In this document: positions 29,892-38,308 of the stretch, piece after piece
Layout of the letters: each line of letters opens with the position of its first letter
Numbering within the stretch: position 1 is the first letter of the stretch
Assembly (NCBI GenBank): GCA_023150805.1
Contig: JAKLKF010000045.1
Span: forward strand, 1 to 53,123
Reading direction: 5' to 3'
Length of the DNA stretch: 53,123 nt
From: Myxococcota bacterium
GTDB taxonomy: Bacteria; Myxococcota_A; UBA796; UBA2385
Made by a program: the position numbers and the translations under genes
The notes under the pieces: model-generated
Told to the model about the DNA's origin: nothing
Databases searched by the model: none
The model's input: the letters and a program-made list of their open reading frames with translations, nothing else

Positions 29892-30749
29892 TCAGGACGG
29901 CCCGATCGGCGCCTTGCCGGCCACCGCCAGCCCGTAGGCGCGCACCCAGGACTCCTCCTCGGGGGACAGCGGGCCGTCGCGCAGGGCGCGCAGGTTCTCC
30001 TGGAGCTGGGCGCGGCTGCCCGGCCCGGTCAGGGCCACGTGCACGTGCGGCGACTGGAGCTGGAAGCGGTAGCAGAGCGCCGCCGTCATGGGCGGCACCG
30101 CCGCGCCCACGTCTCGCCCGGGCCAGGGGGGCAGGGGTGCCCTGGGCGCCTTCAGCAGCTGACGCCAGGAGGTGCCGGTGTAGGCCACGACGATGGGGTC
30201 GTGCGCGGCCAGGTGGGGGAAGACCTCGCGCTCGGCGCCGGGGTGGGCGGCGTTGTAGCGCAGCATGAACATGTCCAGCGCGCCCTCGGCGGCCAGCTTC
30301 CCGGCGCGGGGGCGGTCGTGGATGCTGGTGCCGGTGGCGCGGATGGCCCCGCTCTGCCGCAGCTCGGCCAGCGTGTCGGCGATGGCCGGCCCGAAGGCCG
30401 AGGTGACCCCCAGCCATCCGAGCTGGAGGATGTCGACCTGGTCGATGCCCAGCTCCTTGCGGGCCTTCTCCACGCTCCAGCGCACCATCCAGGGCCAGTA
30501 GCCACCGCCCAGGACCGCCACGACGTGGCGCTCCCGGTCCTTCTGGAGCACCCGGCGCAGGCCCGGGGTGGTGGCGCCGAAGCGCCCCAGCGGGGACCAC
30601 ACCCAGTAGTTGAAGCCCTGGTCGGCGGCCCAGGGCATGTCGTCGGCGACCAGGCCGTAGTTGGGGGCCAGGCCCAGGCGCTGGACGGGCACGCCCAGCC
30701 TGGGCAGGGTGGTCGTCGTCCAGTCCTGGGCCGTTCGGGGCGCGTGCAT
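29892..30749 (-). CDS. Aldo/keto reductase-like protein with degenerate catalytic tetrad
   Basis: A 285-aa TIM-barrel protein. The family is shown by GIDQVDILQLGWLG, LAELRQSGAIRATGTSIHDR and a final ALTGPGSRAQLQENLRAL, the nucleotide-binding end. The usual Asp/Tyr site after the G-I-N-Y-F strand reads GFNYWVWSPLG, the Lys strand reads VVAVLGGG and the His strand ends ILQLGW, so Asp, Lys and His of the tetrad all appear to be missing and Tyr is uncertain. It may be a non-catalytic or changed-function member. The start is ATG 30749 with GAGG upstream; TACCTG further up may be its -10. It is divergent from the Dam gene. Confidence 0.75.
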   Translation of the reverse strand: MHAPRTAQDWTTTTLPRLGVPVQRLGLAPNYGLVADDMPWAADQGFNYWVWSPLGRFGATTPGLRRVLQKDRERHVVAVLGGGYWPWMVRWSVEKARKELGIDQVDILQLGWLGVTSAFGPAIADTLAELRQSGAIRATGTSIHDRPRAGKLAAEGALDMFMLRYNAAHPGAEREVFPHLAAHDPIVVAYTGTSWRQLLKAPRAPLPPWPGRDVGAAVPPMTAALCYRFQLQSPHVHVALTGPGSRAQLQENLRALRDGPLSPEEESWVRAYGLAVAGKAPIGPS

Positions 30750-30806
30750 GGAGACCTCGCGGCATCCAGGTATCCGTCGGGCGGTGCCGATGTGCGCTGC
30801 GCGCGC

Positions 30807-30812
30807 TATCCG
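30807..30812 (+). promoter_or_regulatory. TATCCG -10-like hexamer 7 nt before the Dam start
   Basis: TATCCG ends 7 nt before ATG 30820, and no ribosome site precedes that ATG. ATG 30844 is a later in-frame alternative. Confidence 0.3.
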
Positions 30813-30819
30813 CGGCCGC

Positions 30820-31731
30820 ATGCCTCGCCCTCGCAAGACGCCCATGCTGGTGGCCGAACCGCAGCCAGCCCTCTCTCCCCGCCGCTCTCGCCGGGGTGAG
30901 AAGCCCCCCGGTCGCCCCTTCGTGAAGTGGGCGGGCGGCAAGCGCGCCATCCTGCCCGCCATCCTGGAGCGGCTGGGCCCCGTGCAGGGCCGCTACTTCG
31001 AGCCCTTCGTCGGCGGGGGAGCCGTCTTCTTCGCGCTGGCCCGGCGGCCCGGGGGGCTGCCGAAGGGGGCGGTGCTCTCGGACATGAACCTGCGCCTGGT
31101 GCGCACGTGGTGGGCGATCCGGGACGACCTGGACGCGGTGGCCAGCCTGCTGGAGGAGCACCAGCAGCGCCACAGCGAGGACTGGTTCTACCGGGTGCGC
31201 GAGGACGTCCCCGACCACAAGAGCCACGCCGAGGTCGCCGCCTGGCTCATCTACCTGAACAAGGCGGGCTTCAACGGCCTGTACCGGGTGAACCGCAAGG
31301 GTGTGTTCAACGTCCCCTTCGGCAAGCGGGCGAACCCGACGGTGCTGGACCTGCCCAACCTGGAGCGGGACCACCAGCTGCTGCAGGGTGTGGACATCGC
31401 GCACCAGGACTTCGAGGAGACCTGCCTGCAGGCGGCGGAGGGCGACACGGTCTACTTCGACCCGCCCTACGAGCCGGTCCAGGTGTCCCAGACCAAGAGC
31501 TTCACCGCCTACACCGAGGCGGGCTTCGGTGGCGCCGACCAGGAGCGCCTGGCGCGCCTGGCGCTGGCGCTGAAGCAGCGCGGCGTGCGCGTGCTGCTGT
31601 CCAACCACGACACCCCCGACCTGCGGGAGCTGTACCCACCGCCCTTCGAGATCGAGACGATCCTGGTGCCGCGCTTTGTGAACCGCGACGGCACCAAGCG
31701 CGGCGGCGTGGCCGAGGTGCTGATCCGCTAG
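30820..31731 (+). CDS. Dam-family adenine-specific DNA methyltransferase
   Basis: A 303-aa class alpha N6-adenine methyltransferase (D12/Dam, DpnIIA-like). Motif order: FVKWAGGK (34-41) and YFEPFVGGGAVFF (59-71) for AdoMet binding, then LNKAGFNGLYRVNRKGVFNVPFG, a target-recognition segment typical of GATC enzymes, and the catalytic DPPY (214-217), followed by VLLSNHD. The first 30 residues are a basic, Pro-rich extension; ATG 30844 could be the real start. No restriction endonuclease gene is adjacent, so it looks like an orphan methylase with a regulatory or repair role. GATC as target is inferred from the family. Confidence 0.9.
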   Translation: MPRPRKTPMLVAEPQPALSPRRSRRGEKPPGRPFVKWAGGKRAILPAILERLGPVQGRYFEPFVGGGAVFFALARRPGGLPKGAVLSDMNLRLVRTWWAIRDDLDAVASLLEEHQQRHSEDWFYRVREDVPDHKSHAEVAAWLIYLNKAGFNGLYRVNRKGVFNVPFGKRANPTVLDLPNLERDHQLLQGVDIAHQDFEETCLQAAEGDTVYFDPPYEPVQVSQTKSFTAYTEAGFGGADQERLARLALALKQRGVRVLLSNHDTPDLRELYPPPFEIETILVPRFVNRDGTKRGGVAEVLIR

Positions 31732-31758
31732 CGCCTGCGACCTCGGGCCGCAGAGCCC

Positions 31759-31787
31759 TTGTCCAACCATTGCGCAAAGATTATGCA
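31759..31787 (+). promoter_or_regulatory. Sigma70-like promoter with embedded TTGCGCAA palindrome
   Basis: TTGTCC (31759-31764), a 17-bp spacer and TATGCA (31782-31787) precede the TonB receptor gene. TTGCGCAA (31770-31777) is a perfect 8-bp palindrome inside the spacer, where a repressor could act. Confidence 0.45.
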
Positions 31788-31810
31788 CCGAGGACCACCC
31801 CGGAGCCCCC

Positions 31811-34426
31811 GTGCTCGCGCTGCCCCTGCTCCTTGCCCTCTGCCTGCCCGTCGCCGCCCAGCAGGCCGCGCCGGGGCCGGGCGACGCCCCGGCGGCGCTG
31901 TCGGAGCCGACCCTGCCGGTCCTGGTGGCGGCACCGGCCGCCCCCTACCCGCCCGCGGCCCTGGCGGCGGGGCTCGAGGCGACCGTGCTGCTGGAGCTGG
32001 ACGTGGACGCGACCGGGCGGGTGCTGGACGCGCGGGTGGCCGAGGCGGCCCGCCCCGTCGACCCGGCGCTGCCGGTCGAGGCGGTCACCGCCCAGGGCTT
32101 CGAGGAGGCGGCGCTCCAGGCCGCGCGCGCCTTCGTCTTCACCCCGGCCCGCGACGCCCTGGGCCAGGACGTGCCCGCCCGCATCCAGTACCGCAGCCGC
32201 TTCACCGTGGCGGCCGCGCCGCGCCTGTCGCTGTCCACCCAGGTCCAGGACGCCCAGGGCCTGCCCCTGCCCGGCGCAACGGTCGTCGTCGCCGGCCCCG
32301 ACGGCGCCCGCCAGGAGGCGGTGACCGACGCCGACGGGGTGGCGCGCTTCGCCGACCTGCCCGTCGGGTCCTGGACGGTGGCCGCCTCGTCCACCGGCTG
32401 GCTCACCGGCACCGCCAGCGCCGAGCTGGACGCCGAGACCGCTCGCGAGCTGGTGTTCACCCTGCAGCCCGACCGCCCCGAGACCGGCCCGCGGACCGAG
32501 GCGGGCGAGGAGATCGAGGTCGTCGGCCAGCGCCTGCAGCCCGAGGTGACCGAGCGGGTGCTCTCGGTCGAGCAGATCCAGTACCTGCCGGGCACCGGCG
32601 GCGACGTGGTCAAGGCCGTGCAGAACCTGCCCGGCGTCAACCGGGCGCCCCTGGGGGTCGGGCAGATCCTGATCCGCGGCACCGCGCCCGAGGACAGCGC
32701 GGCCTACCTGGACGGCATGCCCCTGCCGATCGTCTTCCACTTCGCGGGGCTGAACACCGTCATCAACGGCGACAGCCTGGAGGAGGTGGCCTTCCTGCCG
32801 GGCAACTACGGCGTGCGCTACGGCCGCACCCTGGCCGGCCTCATCGACCTGCGCACCGACCCCTCGCTGCCCGAGCAGAGCAGCGGCTACGTCTCCGTCG
32901 ACCTGTTCCAGGCCACCGCCTTCGTCGAGCAGCGCCTGTCCGATCGCACCGCGCTGACCCTGTCGGGGCGGCGCTCCTACATCGACGCCGTGCTCACCCC
33001 GGTGCTCACCGCCGTGACCGGCAGCACCTTCCAGGCCCCCCGCTACTACGACCTGAACGCCCGCCTGCTGCACCGCACGGACCGCGGCGACATCTTCGAC
33101 GCCTTCCTGGTCGGCAGCTCCGACGCCTTCCGGGTCATCGGCACCGACGAGTCCACCGGCGAGGAGGAGACGACCATCGGCCTGCAGACGCGCTTCGCCA
33201 AGCTGCGCCTGCTCTACCGCCACTTCGACGACCGGGGCGTGCGCCACGAGACGGTGTTCATCACCGGCCCCGAGGAGCAGAAGTTCCAGATCGCCCCCGA
33301 CGGCGACGCCTTCGAGCGGCCCTTCGACCTGTCCTTCCGCCACGAGCTGTTCAAGGCCGCGCCCGGCGGCCACCGGGACAAGAGCTTCGGCCTGGGCTGG
33401 CGGGTGGGCCTGGACGGCATCGCCACGAAGTACCGCTTCGTGTACGACGTGCCGGCCTTCGGCCTGCGCGAGGAGGGGGACATCGGCATCCTGGCGCCGG
33501 CCCTGTACGCCGAGCCGACGATCCGCCTGTCGCGCTGGGACCTGGTGCCCGGCCTGCGCGGGGATCTGTACACGACCGACGCCGGCTACACGAACTCCGC
33601 CCTCGACCCCCGCCTGGCCGTGCTCTTCCACCCCTGGACGCAGAGCCGGCTCAAGATCGCCGTCGGCAAGCACAGCCAGTTCCCCGAGCCCCGCGAGGTG
33701 ACGCCCTCGTCGGACGGCGAGCTGTCGCTGACGCACGAGTACTCGGTGCAGACCGGCATCGGCTGGGAGCAGGGCATCGGCCAGGACTGGACCGTCGAGG
33801 TCAGCCGCTACTACAACTGGCTGCAGGACCTGGTCGTCGGCAACGAGGACGCCTTCCGCTTCTTCACCGGTCCGCCGCCCCAGGGCCCCCTGGACAGTGA
33901 CCCCTACGCCAACGACGGGGTCGGCCGCACCGCCGGCCTGGAGCTGCTGGTCAAGTACCAGTCCGAGCGCACCGTCGCCCTGCTGGCCGGTACGCTGAGC
34001 CACTCGGTCCGCCAGAAGCGCCCCGACGCCCAGGAGCTGCTCTTCGAGTACGACCAGCCGCTGGTGATCAACGCGCTGGGCAGCCACGAGCTGCCCAAGG
34101 GCTGGCGGGTGGGCGCCCGCTTCCGGTACGGCTCGGGCAACCCCTACTTCCCGCTGGCCAACCGCTGGCTGGACCTGGAGAGCGGCGACTGGCAGCCGGT
34201 CTACAGCGACGAGCAGGACCGCACCGCGGCCTTCTACCAGCTCGATCTGCGCGTGGACAAGACCTGGGACTTCCGCAAGTGGGACCTGTCCTGGTACCTG
34301 GACCTGCAGAACGCGACGAACCGCCAGAACCCCGAGGTCATCGGCTACAGCGACGACTACTACGTCGAGGAGCCGATCAACGGCCTGCCCCTCATCCCGG
34401 CCTTCGGCCTGAAGGGAGAGTGGTGA
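31811..34426 (+). CDS. TonB-dependent outer-membrane receptor with N-terminal TonB-C-like and carboxypeptidase-regulatory domains
   Basis: An 871-aa protein with a cleavable leader (LLLALCLPVAAQ). It begins with a TonB C-terminal-like domain (about 35-130: YPPAALAAGLEATVLLELDVDATG), then a beta-sandwich regulatory domain (about 135-215: PLPGATVVVAGPDGA), a TonB-box-like region, a plug (about 240-350: VVKAVQNLPGVNR, ILIRGTAPEDSAAYLDGMP) and a barrel ending in GLKGEW with a terminal aromatic residue. The TonB-C plus receptor arrangement is common in Myxococcota. Substrate unknown. The start is GTG 31811 with GGAG 5 nt upstream. It overlaps the following lipoprotein gene (TGATG). Confidence 0.92.
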   Translation: MLALPLLLALCLPVAAQQAAPGPGDAPAALSEPTLPVLVAAPAAPYPPAALAAGLEATVLLELDVDATGRVLDARVAEAARPVDPALPVEAVTAQGFEEAALQAARAFVFTPARDALGQDVPARIQYRSRFTVAAAPRLSLSTQVQDAQGLPLPGATVVVAGPDGARQEAVTDADGVARFADLPVGSWTVAASSTGWLTGTASAELDAETARELVFTLQPDRPETGPRTEAGEEIEVVGQRLQPEVTERVLSVEQIQYLPGTGGDVVKAVQNLPGVNRAPLGVGQILIRGTAPEDSAAYLDGMPLPIVFHFAGLNTVINGDSLEEVAFLPGNYGVRYGRTLAGLIDLRTDPSLPEQSSGYVSVDLFQATAFVEQRLSDRTALTLSGRRSYIDAVLTPVLTAVTGSTFQAPRYYDLNARLLHRTDRGDIFDAFLVGSSDAFRVIGTDESTGEEETTIGLQTRFAKLRLLYRHFDDRGVRHETVFITGPEEQKFQIAPDGDAFERPFDLSFRHELFKAAPGGHRDKSFGLGWRVGLDGIATKYRFVYDVPAFGLREEGDIGILAPALYAEPTIRLSRWDLVPGLRGDLYTTDAGYTNSALDPRLAVLFHPWTQSRLKIAVGKHSQFPEPREVTPSSDGELSLTHEYSVQTGIGWEQGIGQDWTVEVSRYYNWLQDLVVGNEDAFRFFTGPPPQGPLDSDPYANDGVGRTAGLELLVKYQSERTVALLAGTLSHSVRQKRPDAQELLFEYDQPLVINALGSHELPKGWRVGARFRYGSGNPYFPLANRWLDLESGDWQPVYSDEQDRTAAFYQLDLRVDKTWDFRKWDLSWYLDLQNATNRQNPEVIGYSDDYYVEEPINGLPLIPAFGLKGEW

Positions 34427-35259
34427 TGCTCCCGCTGCTCTTGCTGGCCTGCATGGGCCCCAGCGACACGACCATCATCCGCGACGTGCAGATCGTCCAC
34501 GTGGGCGCCTCGCCCGCCGAGCTGCAGCCCGGCGAGTCCAGCACCCTGACCGTGACGGTGGCCGACCCCTCGGGCCAGGGGGTGGAGATCCTGGCCTGGC
34601 CCTGCACCGACCTGGGCGAGGGCTGCGCCGAGGACCTGGGGCAGCCGGTCTCCGAGTGGGTGAGCCTGCTCTCGCCCGTCGACGAGGACGCGACCTGGAC
34701 GGTGACGGCCTCGCCCTTGTGGGCCAAGCTGCTCTCGGCCGACACGGGCAGCGCCTACTTCGAGCCCTACGCCGGCGCGTGGTTCCTGGCCTGCCGGCCC
34801 GGCCAGTGCGCGCCCATCGAGCTGGCGCGGTCGGCCCCCGCGGCCGGCAGCGACGACGACGTGGCGCTGCGGACCTTCCTGAACGATCCCACGACGGGAA
34901 TGGCCGACCTGCCGCTGGACGGCGCCGCCCTGGCCCAGCGCCGGGTGCCCGTGAGCGACCGCGGCGAGGACGAGCGCAACCAGAACCCGGAGCTGCGCCT
35001 GGAGGACGAGCGGGAGCTGTCCCTGGCGGTCGGCGGCGAGCAGGAGCTGCTCTTCGGCCTGATCGACGAGACACCGGACGCCCTGCAGCTCGACGGCTAC
35101 ACCAGCATCGGCACCCTTGGCCCGGCGCGCACGGACTTCTACAGCCCGACCTTCACCTGGTACGCCGGCGAGGCGGCGGGCGAGGGGCGGATCTACGTGG
35201 TCGTGCGCGACGGCGAGGGCGGCAGCGCCCTGTGGCGCCAGGACGCCGTGGTGGAGTAG
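34426..35259 (+). CDS. Lipoprotein coupled to the TonB receptor
   Basis: A 277-aa lipoprotein. ATG 34426 overlaps the receptor stop (TGATG), with GGGAGAG just upstream, so translation is coupled. The leader is very short, MLPLLLLAC (Cys9). The mature part has an Ig-like opening (VGASPAELQPGESSTLTVTVADPSG), a Cys-containing PCTDLGEGC segment and a second beta domain with TFTWYAGEAAGEGRIYVVVRD, similar to polycystic-kidney-disease/Ig modules. Its coupling implies that it is the surface or periplasmic partner of that transporter, as in other receptor-lipoprotein pairs; the ligand is not predictable. Confidence 0.78.
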   Translation: MLPLLLLACMGPSDTTIIRDVQIVHVGASPAELQPGESSTLTVTVADPSGQGVEILAWPCTDLGEGCAEDLGQPVSEWVSLLSPVDEDATWTVTASPLWAKLLSADTGSAYFEPYAGAWFLACRPGQCAPIELARSAPAAGSDDDVALRTFLNDPTTGMADLPLDGAALAQRRVPVSDRGEDERNQNPELRLEDERELSLAVGGEQELLFGLIDETPDALQLDGYTSIGTLGPARTDFYSPTFTWYAGEAAGEGRIYVVVRDGEGGSALWRQDAVVE

Positions 35260-35281
35260 GTCAGCTCGCCGGCCGCCGGCT

Positions 35282-36163
35282 TCAGGCCTGGTGCACGACC
35301 CAGGTGGCCAGGTCCCGGTACTGGGTGGCGCCGCGGCTGTCGGGGGCGAACTCGAAGACGTCCCGGCCGGCGTGCTGGGCCTTGGCGAGATCGCTGTTGA
35401 TGCCGATCTGCACGGGCACGACGGCGTCGCCGTAGCTCTCCTCGACCTCGGCCATGATCGCCTGGTTCAGCGTGACGTTGCGGCCGTCCACGCGGGTCAT
35501 GAGCAGGCCGAGCACGTCGATGTCGGGGTTGAGCAGGCGCGAGATCTGGCCGATGGCGGACAGCAGCGCCTGGGCGCCGGACAGGGCCAGGGGGGAGGGG
35601 TCGCAGGGGATGAGCACGCGGTCGGCGGCCACCAGCCCGTTCAGGCTCAGGTTGCCCAGGTTGGGCGGGCAGTCGATGACGATGACGTCGTAGTGGGTGC
35701 GGGTGATCTTGAGCGCGTCGCGCAGGATGAACTCCTTGCCGATGCGGGTGCCCAGCAGGTCCTCGGCGGCGCCCAGCCGCGGGTCGACGGGGGTGACGTC
35801 CAGGCCGGGGATCCCGGTGGCGGTGACGATCTCCAGCACCTCGCGGCCGGTCCCGTCGTCGGTCAGCACGTCGGACAGGCGGCCGCCGCCCTTGTGCACG
35901 ACCTGCTGCAGGGCGGTGTTGACGTGGCCCTGGGGGTCGAGATCGACCAGGAGCACGCGCTTGCCGTGGAAGCGGGCCAGGGCCGAGGCCAGGTTGACGC
36001 TGGTGGTGGTCTTGCCGACGCCGCCCTTCTGGGTGGCGACGGCCAGCACGGTGGCACGGCGATCGCCGGCGGGCAGGCGGGGCGGGCTGTGGACCGAGGT
36101 CTGCTCGTTCTCGCCGAGGGCGTGGGCGAAGCGGCGCAGGCCGGACTTGAGCAGGGCGCGCAT
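35282..36163 (-). CDS. ParA/Soj-family ATPase (orphan)
   Basis: A 293-aa Walker-type partition ATPase. Deviant Walker A QKGGVGKTTT with the signature Lys, Walker A' DLDPQGHVN, Walker B VIVIDCPPNLG. A basic N-terminal stretch (MRALLKSGLRRFAHALG) precedes the ATPase core, perhaps for membrane or partner binding. No parB or parS is visible next to it, so it may position a protein cargo (chemoreceptors, pili, microcompartments) instead of a chromosome. The start is ATG 36163 with AGGA about 8 nt upstream; a TTG at 36187 is possible but less likely. A good promoter lies upstream at 36193-36221. Confidence 0.9.
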   Translation of the reverse strand: MRALLKSGLRRFAHALGENEQTSVHSPPRLPAGDRRATVLAVATQKGGVGKTTTSVNLASALARFHGKRVLLVDLDPQGHVNTALQQVVHKGGGRLSDVLTDDGTGREVLEIVTATGIPGLDVTPVDPRLGAAEDLLGTRIGKEFILRDALKITRTHYDVIVIDCPPNLGNLSLNGLVAADRVLIPCDPSPLALSGAQALLSAIGQISRLLNPDIDVLGLLMTRVDGRNVTLNQAIMAEVEESYGDAVVPVQIGINSDLAKAQHAGRDVFEFAPDSRGATQYRDLATWVVHQA

Positions 36164-36192
36164 GATGGGGTCCTGGGAGGGAGGCAACCCCT

Positions 36193-36221
36193 AAAGTAGC
36201 AGGTTGGCCTGCTCTTGTCAT
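36193..36221 (-). promoter_or_regulatory. Sigma70-like promoter for the ParA gene
   Basis: On the minus strand ATGACA (36221-36216), a 17-bp spacer and TACTTT (36198-36193) lead to the ATG 30 nt on. A perfect TTGACA (36226-36221) overlaps the -35 but at 22-bp spacing. Confidence 0.5.
36198..36213. repeat. Inverted repeat AGCAGG-4-CCTGCT in the ParA promoter spacer
   Basis: Two 6-bp arms around TTGG lie between the -10 and -35 of the ParA promoter. It could be an operator, or the stem of a terminator for the operon ending at 36232; no T-run follows on the minus strand beyond ACTTTA. Confidence 0.45.
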
Positions 36222-36231
36222 GTCAACGGCA

Positions 36232-36948
36232 TCAGCCCCGCAGCAGCCGCCCGTAGCGCCACGCCAGCAGCCGCAGCAGCAGCCGGGTCCGCCAGGGGGG
36301 ACGCCACGCGTCCAGCGCGCGCAGGCCCGCCTCCAGCTCCGCGCGCAGGGCCCGGCGGCGGTCCGCCGGCCAGGTCGCCCGGTCGGCCCCGGCGGGCACG
36401 TTGTCGTAGCCCAGGGCGCCGTCCTCCAGGGCGTCGCGCAGCCAGTGGGCGCCGGTCGCCGCGCGGGCCAGGGGCAACAGCGCCGGGGGGGGCGCGTCGG
36501 GGGCGCCCGAGCAGACCCACAGGGCCCGCAGGTAGCTGTCGCCGATGCGCGCGCGCTGGGCCTCCAGGTCGTCGGCGGGGGGGGCGGGCCGCCGTCCGCG
36601 CCGGTCCAGGTCGAAGCGCTGGGCGGCCCACATCCCGGCGACCGCCGGGGCGAGGCGCGGGCCGAGGGGGCCGGCCAGGACGGCAGACAGCGCCTGCAGC
36701 TCGGGCGCGGCGCCGGGGCGGCCGGCCAGGGCGGCCTCGACCGGGGGGACCAGGAGGGCGGGGGCGGGCGGCACAGGCGCGTCGACCTGGTCGTCCAGGA
36801 TCCGGAAGGCGGCGTAGAGCAGGCGGAAGGCGCGCCCGCCCGGCTCGGGGCAGAGCAGGGCCACCAGCAGGCCGGTGGTGGGGCTGGAGCGGCGCAGGAT
36901 CCGGCGGGCCCAGGCGTCCAGGTCCCCGCGGCACCCGTCAGGCGCCAC
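36232..36948 (-). CDS. Squalene/phytoene synthase-like protein
   Basis: A 238-aa all-alpha protein of the class I isoprenoid synthase type. The first Asp-rich region reads FRLLYAAFRILDDQVD, the second LRDALEDGALGYDNVP, matching the R-x-x-D-D-x-x-D and L-R-D-x-x-E-D-x-x-x-G-R-x-Y-x-P signatures of squalene/phytoene synthases, except that the Gly-Arg of the second is changed to Gly-Tyr-Asp. It is shorter than typical members (about 280-300 aa). It may make or bind a head-to-head isoprenoid; substrate unknown. The start is GTG 36948, overlapping the upstream stop by 11 bp. It is the last gene of a three-gene operon. Isoprenoid supply would link it to the mevalonate genes at 6474-8692. Confidence 0.7.
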   Translation of the reverse strand: MAPDGCRGDLDAWARRILRRSSPTTGLLVALLCPEPGGRAFRLLYAAFRILDDQVDAPVPPAPALLVPPVEAALAGRPGAAPELQALSAVLAGPLGPRLAPAVAGMWAAQRFDLDRRGRRPAPPADDLEAQRARIGDSYLRALWVCSGAPDAPPPALLPLARAATGAHWLRDALEDGALGYDNVPAGADRATWPADRRRALRAELEAGLRALDAWRPPWRTRLLLRLLAWRYGRLLRG

Positions 36949-38308
36949 TGTCCGCCGCGCTCTCGCAGGCCGAGTCGCAGTCGGGATCGCAGACCACGCC
37001 GTTGGACCCCTCCGCGCAGATCGGGTCGCAGCAGGGGTCGACGCAGTTGTCCGAGCAGCAGGTCTCGAAGTCGCAGAAGCCGCAGTTGTTGGTGCAGGCG
37101 TCGACCGGCGCGCCGTCGTCGACGGAGCGGGCGCGCAAGTCGGCGGTGGTGCCGCCGAGGTCGGAGGTGGCGCCGGTGTCCCCCGCCTCCAGCGCGGCCC
37201 CGGTGTCCGCGAGCTGCATGCTACCGGTGTCCACGGGCAGGGGCTCGGTCGGCCACCACTGCTGCGCCCAGGCGCGGCCGGGGAAGGCCCAGGCCAGGGC
37301 CAGGGCGACGGTGGCTTGCAGGCGGAAGGCCAGGCGGCCGCGGCGGGCGCGGGCGGGCAGGCGCCCGATGGCGGCGCGCAGGCGCAGCAGGGGCGAGGGG
37401 CGCGGGGGCAGCAGGTCCCGCGCGGTGGCGCGAGGGGAGGGGACCAGGGCGGCGAGGCGATGCAGGCGGTCGCGCGGCCCGACCACCAGGACGGCCCGCA
37501 GGTAGGCCTGCCCCATGGCGGGCGAGCTGTCATCCCGCAGGGCGCCCAGGGCCCGGTCCAGGTGGTCCAGCGCGGCGTGCGCCTCGGACAGCGCGCGCGC
37601 GCGCAGGTCGGCGGGCGGCGTGGCCGGCGCCGGGCCTTGCAGGCTGCGGGCGAGGGGGTTGTAGCGGCCCTGGGAGAGGTCGCGCGGCCAGTCCAGCAGG
37701 CCATCCACCCAGAACAGCCAGGTGGCCAGCGCCTCGCCGACCTGCTCGGCGGCGGCCCGGTGCTGCGGGTGCGCTCGCGCGGCGAAGCCGAAGGCCAGGC
37801 GGCCGACCCGCCGGGTGGCGGCCATGGCCTGCTCCAGCGAGGCGTGGGGCAGGGTCTCCAGCCGCGCCTGCTCATCGAGCGCGGCCCGCACCTCGTCCAC
37901 GGGGAAGCCCTGCGCCGCCAGGCGCTGGCGGGCCTGCTCGCCGGGCTCCCGCAGGACGGCGGCGGCCAGCCAGCCCAGCAGCCGCCCCTCGTCCTTCCAG
38001 TCGTCGCGGGCCTTCTCGACGCCCATCCACAGGCCGAAGTCGGCGGCGACGTGCGTGTTCGCGGTCGCCTGGCGGGCCGGCAGTTTGCGTCCGGTGACCG
38101 AGAGCACGCAGGGCCGGGCCGACAGCGGCGCCTCGACCCCGGCGACCACGTCCAGGAAGACCTGGTAGGCCACGAGATCGGGCCCGGCGGCGAGGCGCGA
38201 GACGAAGCCGTGATCCGCGCCCAGGGCGTGGCACAGGCCGCACTGGTAGCTGCGGTAGTGCTGGTGGCCGGAGGGCCCGGCCCGGTGCGGCGTGAGCCAG
38301 CCCATCAT
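36938..38308 (-). CDS. DUF5685-like protein with cysteine-rich C-terminal tail
   Basis: A 456-aa protein. The N-terminus MGWLTPHRAG followed by YRSYQCGLCHALG matches the start of DUF5685 proteins (a G-Y-x-x-P motif and a Y-x-x-Y-C-G-L-C motif). A helical body (about 60-350) with paired LLGWLAAAVL and LATWLFWVDGLLDWPRDLS helices follows. A hydrophobic segment (about 350-370, ALALAWAFPGRAWA) leads to a C-terminal tail with some 14 Cys (CGFCDFETCCSDNC, CCDPIC), probably metal-binding or disulfide-rich. That tail is not usual for the family as I know it. Translationally coupled at both ends (ATGA upstream, 11-bp overlap downstream). Function unknown. Confidence 0.68.
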   Translation of the reverse strand: MMGWLTPHRAGPSGHQHYRSYQCGLCHALGADHGFVSRLAAGPDLVAYQVFLDVVAGVEAPLSARPCVLSVTGRKLPARQATANTHVAADFGLWMGVEKARDDWKDEGRLLGWLAAAVLREPGEQARQRLAAQGFPVDEVRAALDEQARLETLPHASLEQAMAATRRVGRLAFGFAARAHPQHRAAAEQVGEALATWLFWVDGLLDWPRDLSQGRYNPLARSLQGPAPATPPADLRARALSEAHAALDHLDRALGALRDDSSPAMGQAYLRAVLVVGPRDRLHRLAALVPSPRATARDLLPPRPSPLLRLRAAIGRLPARARRGRLAFRLQATVALALAWAFPGRAWAQQWWPTEPLPVDTGSMQLADTGAALEAGDTGATSDLGGTTADLRARSVDDGAPVDACTNNCGFCDFETCCSDNCVDPCCDPICAEGSNGVVCDPDCDSACESAADSGA

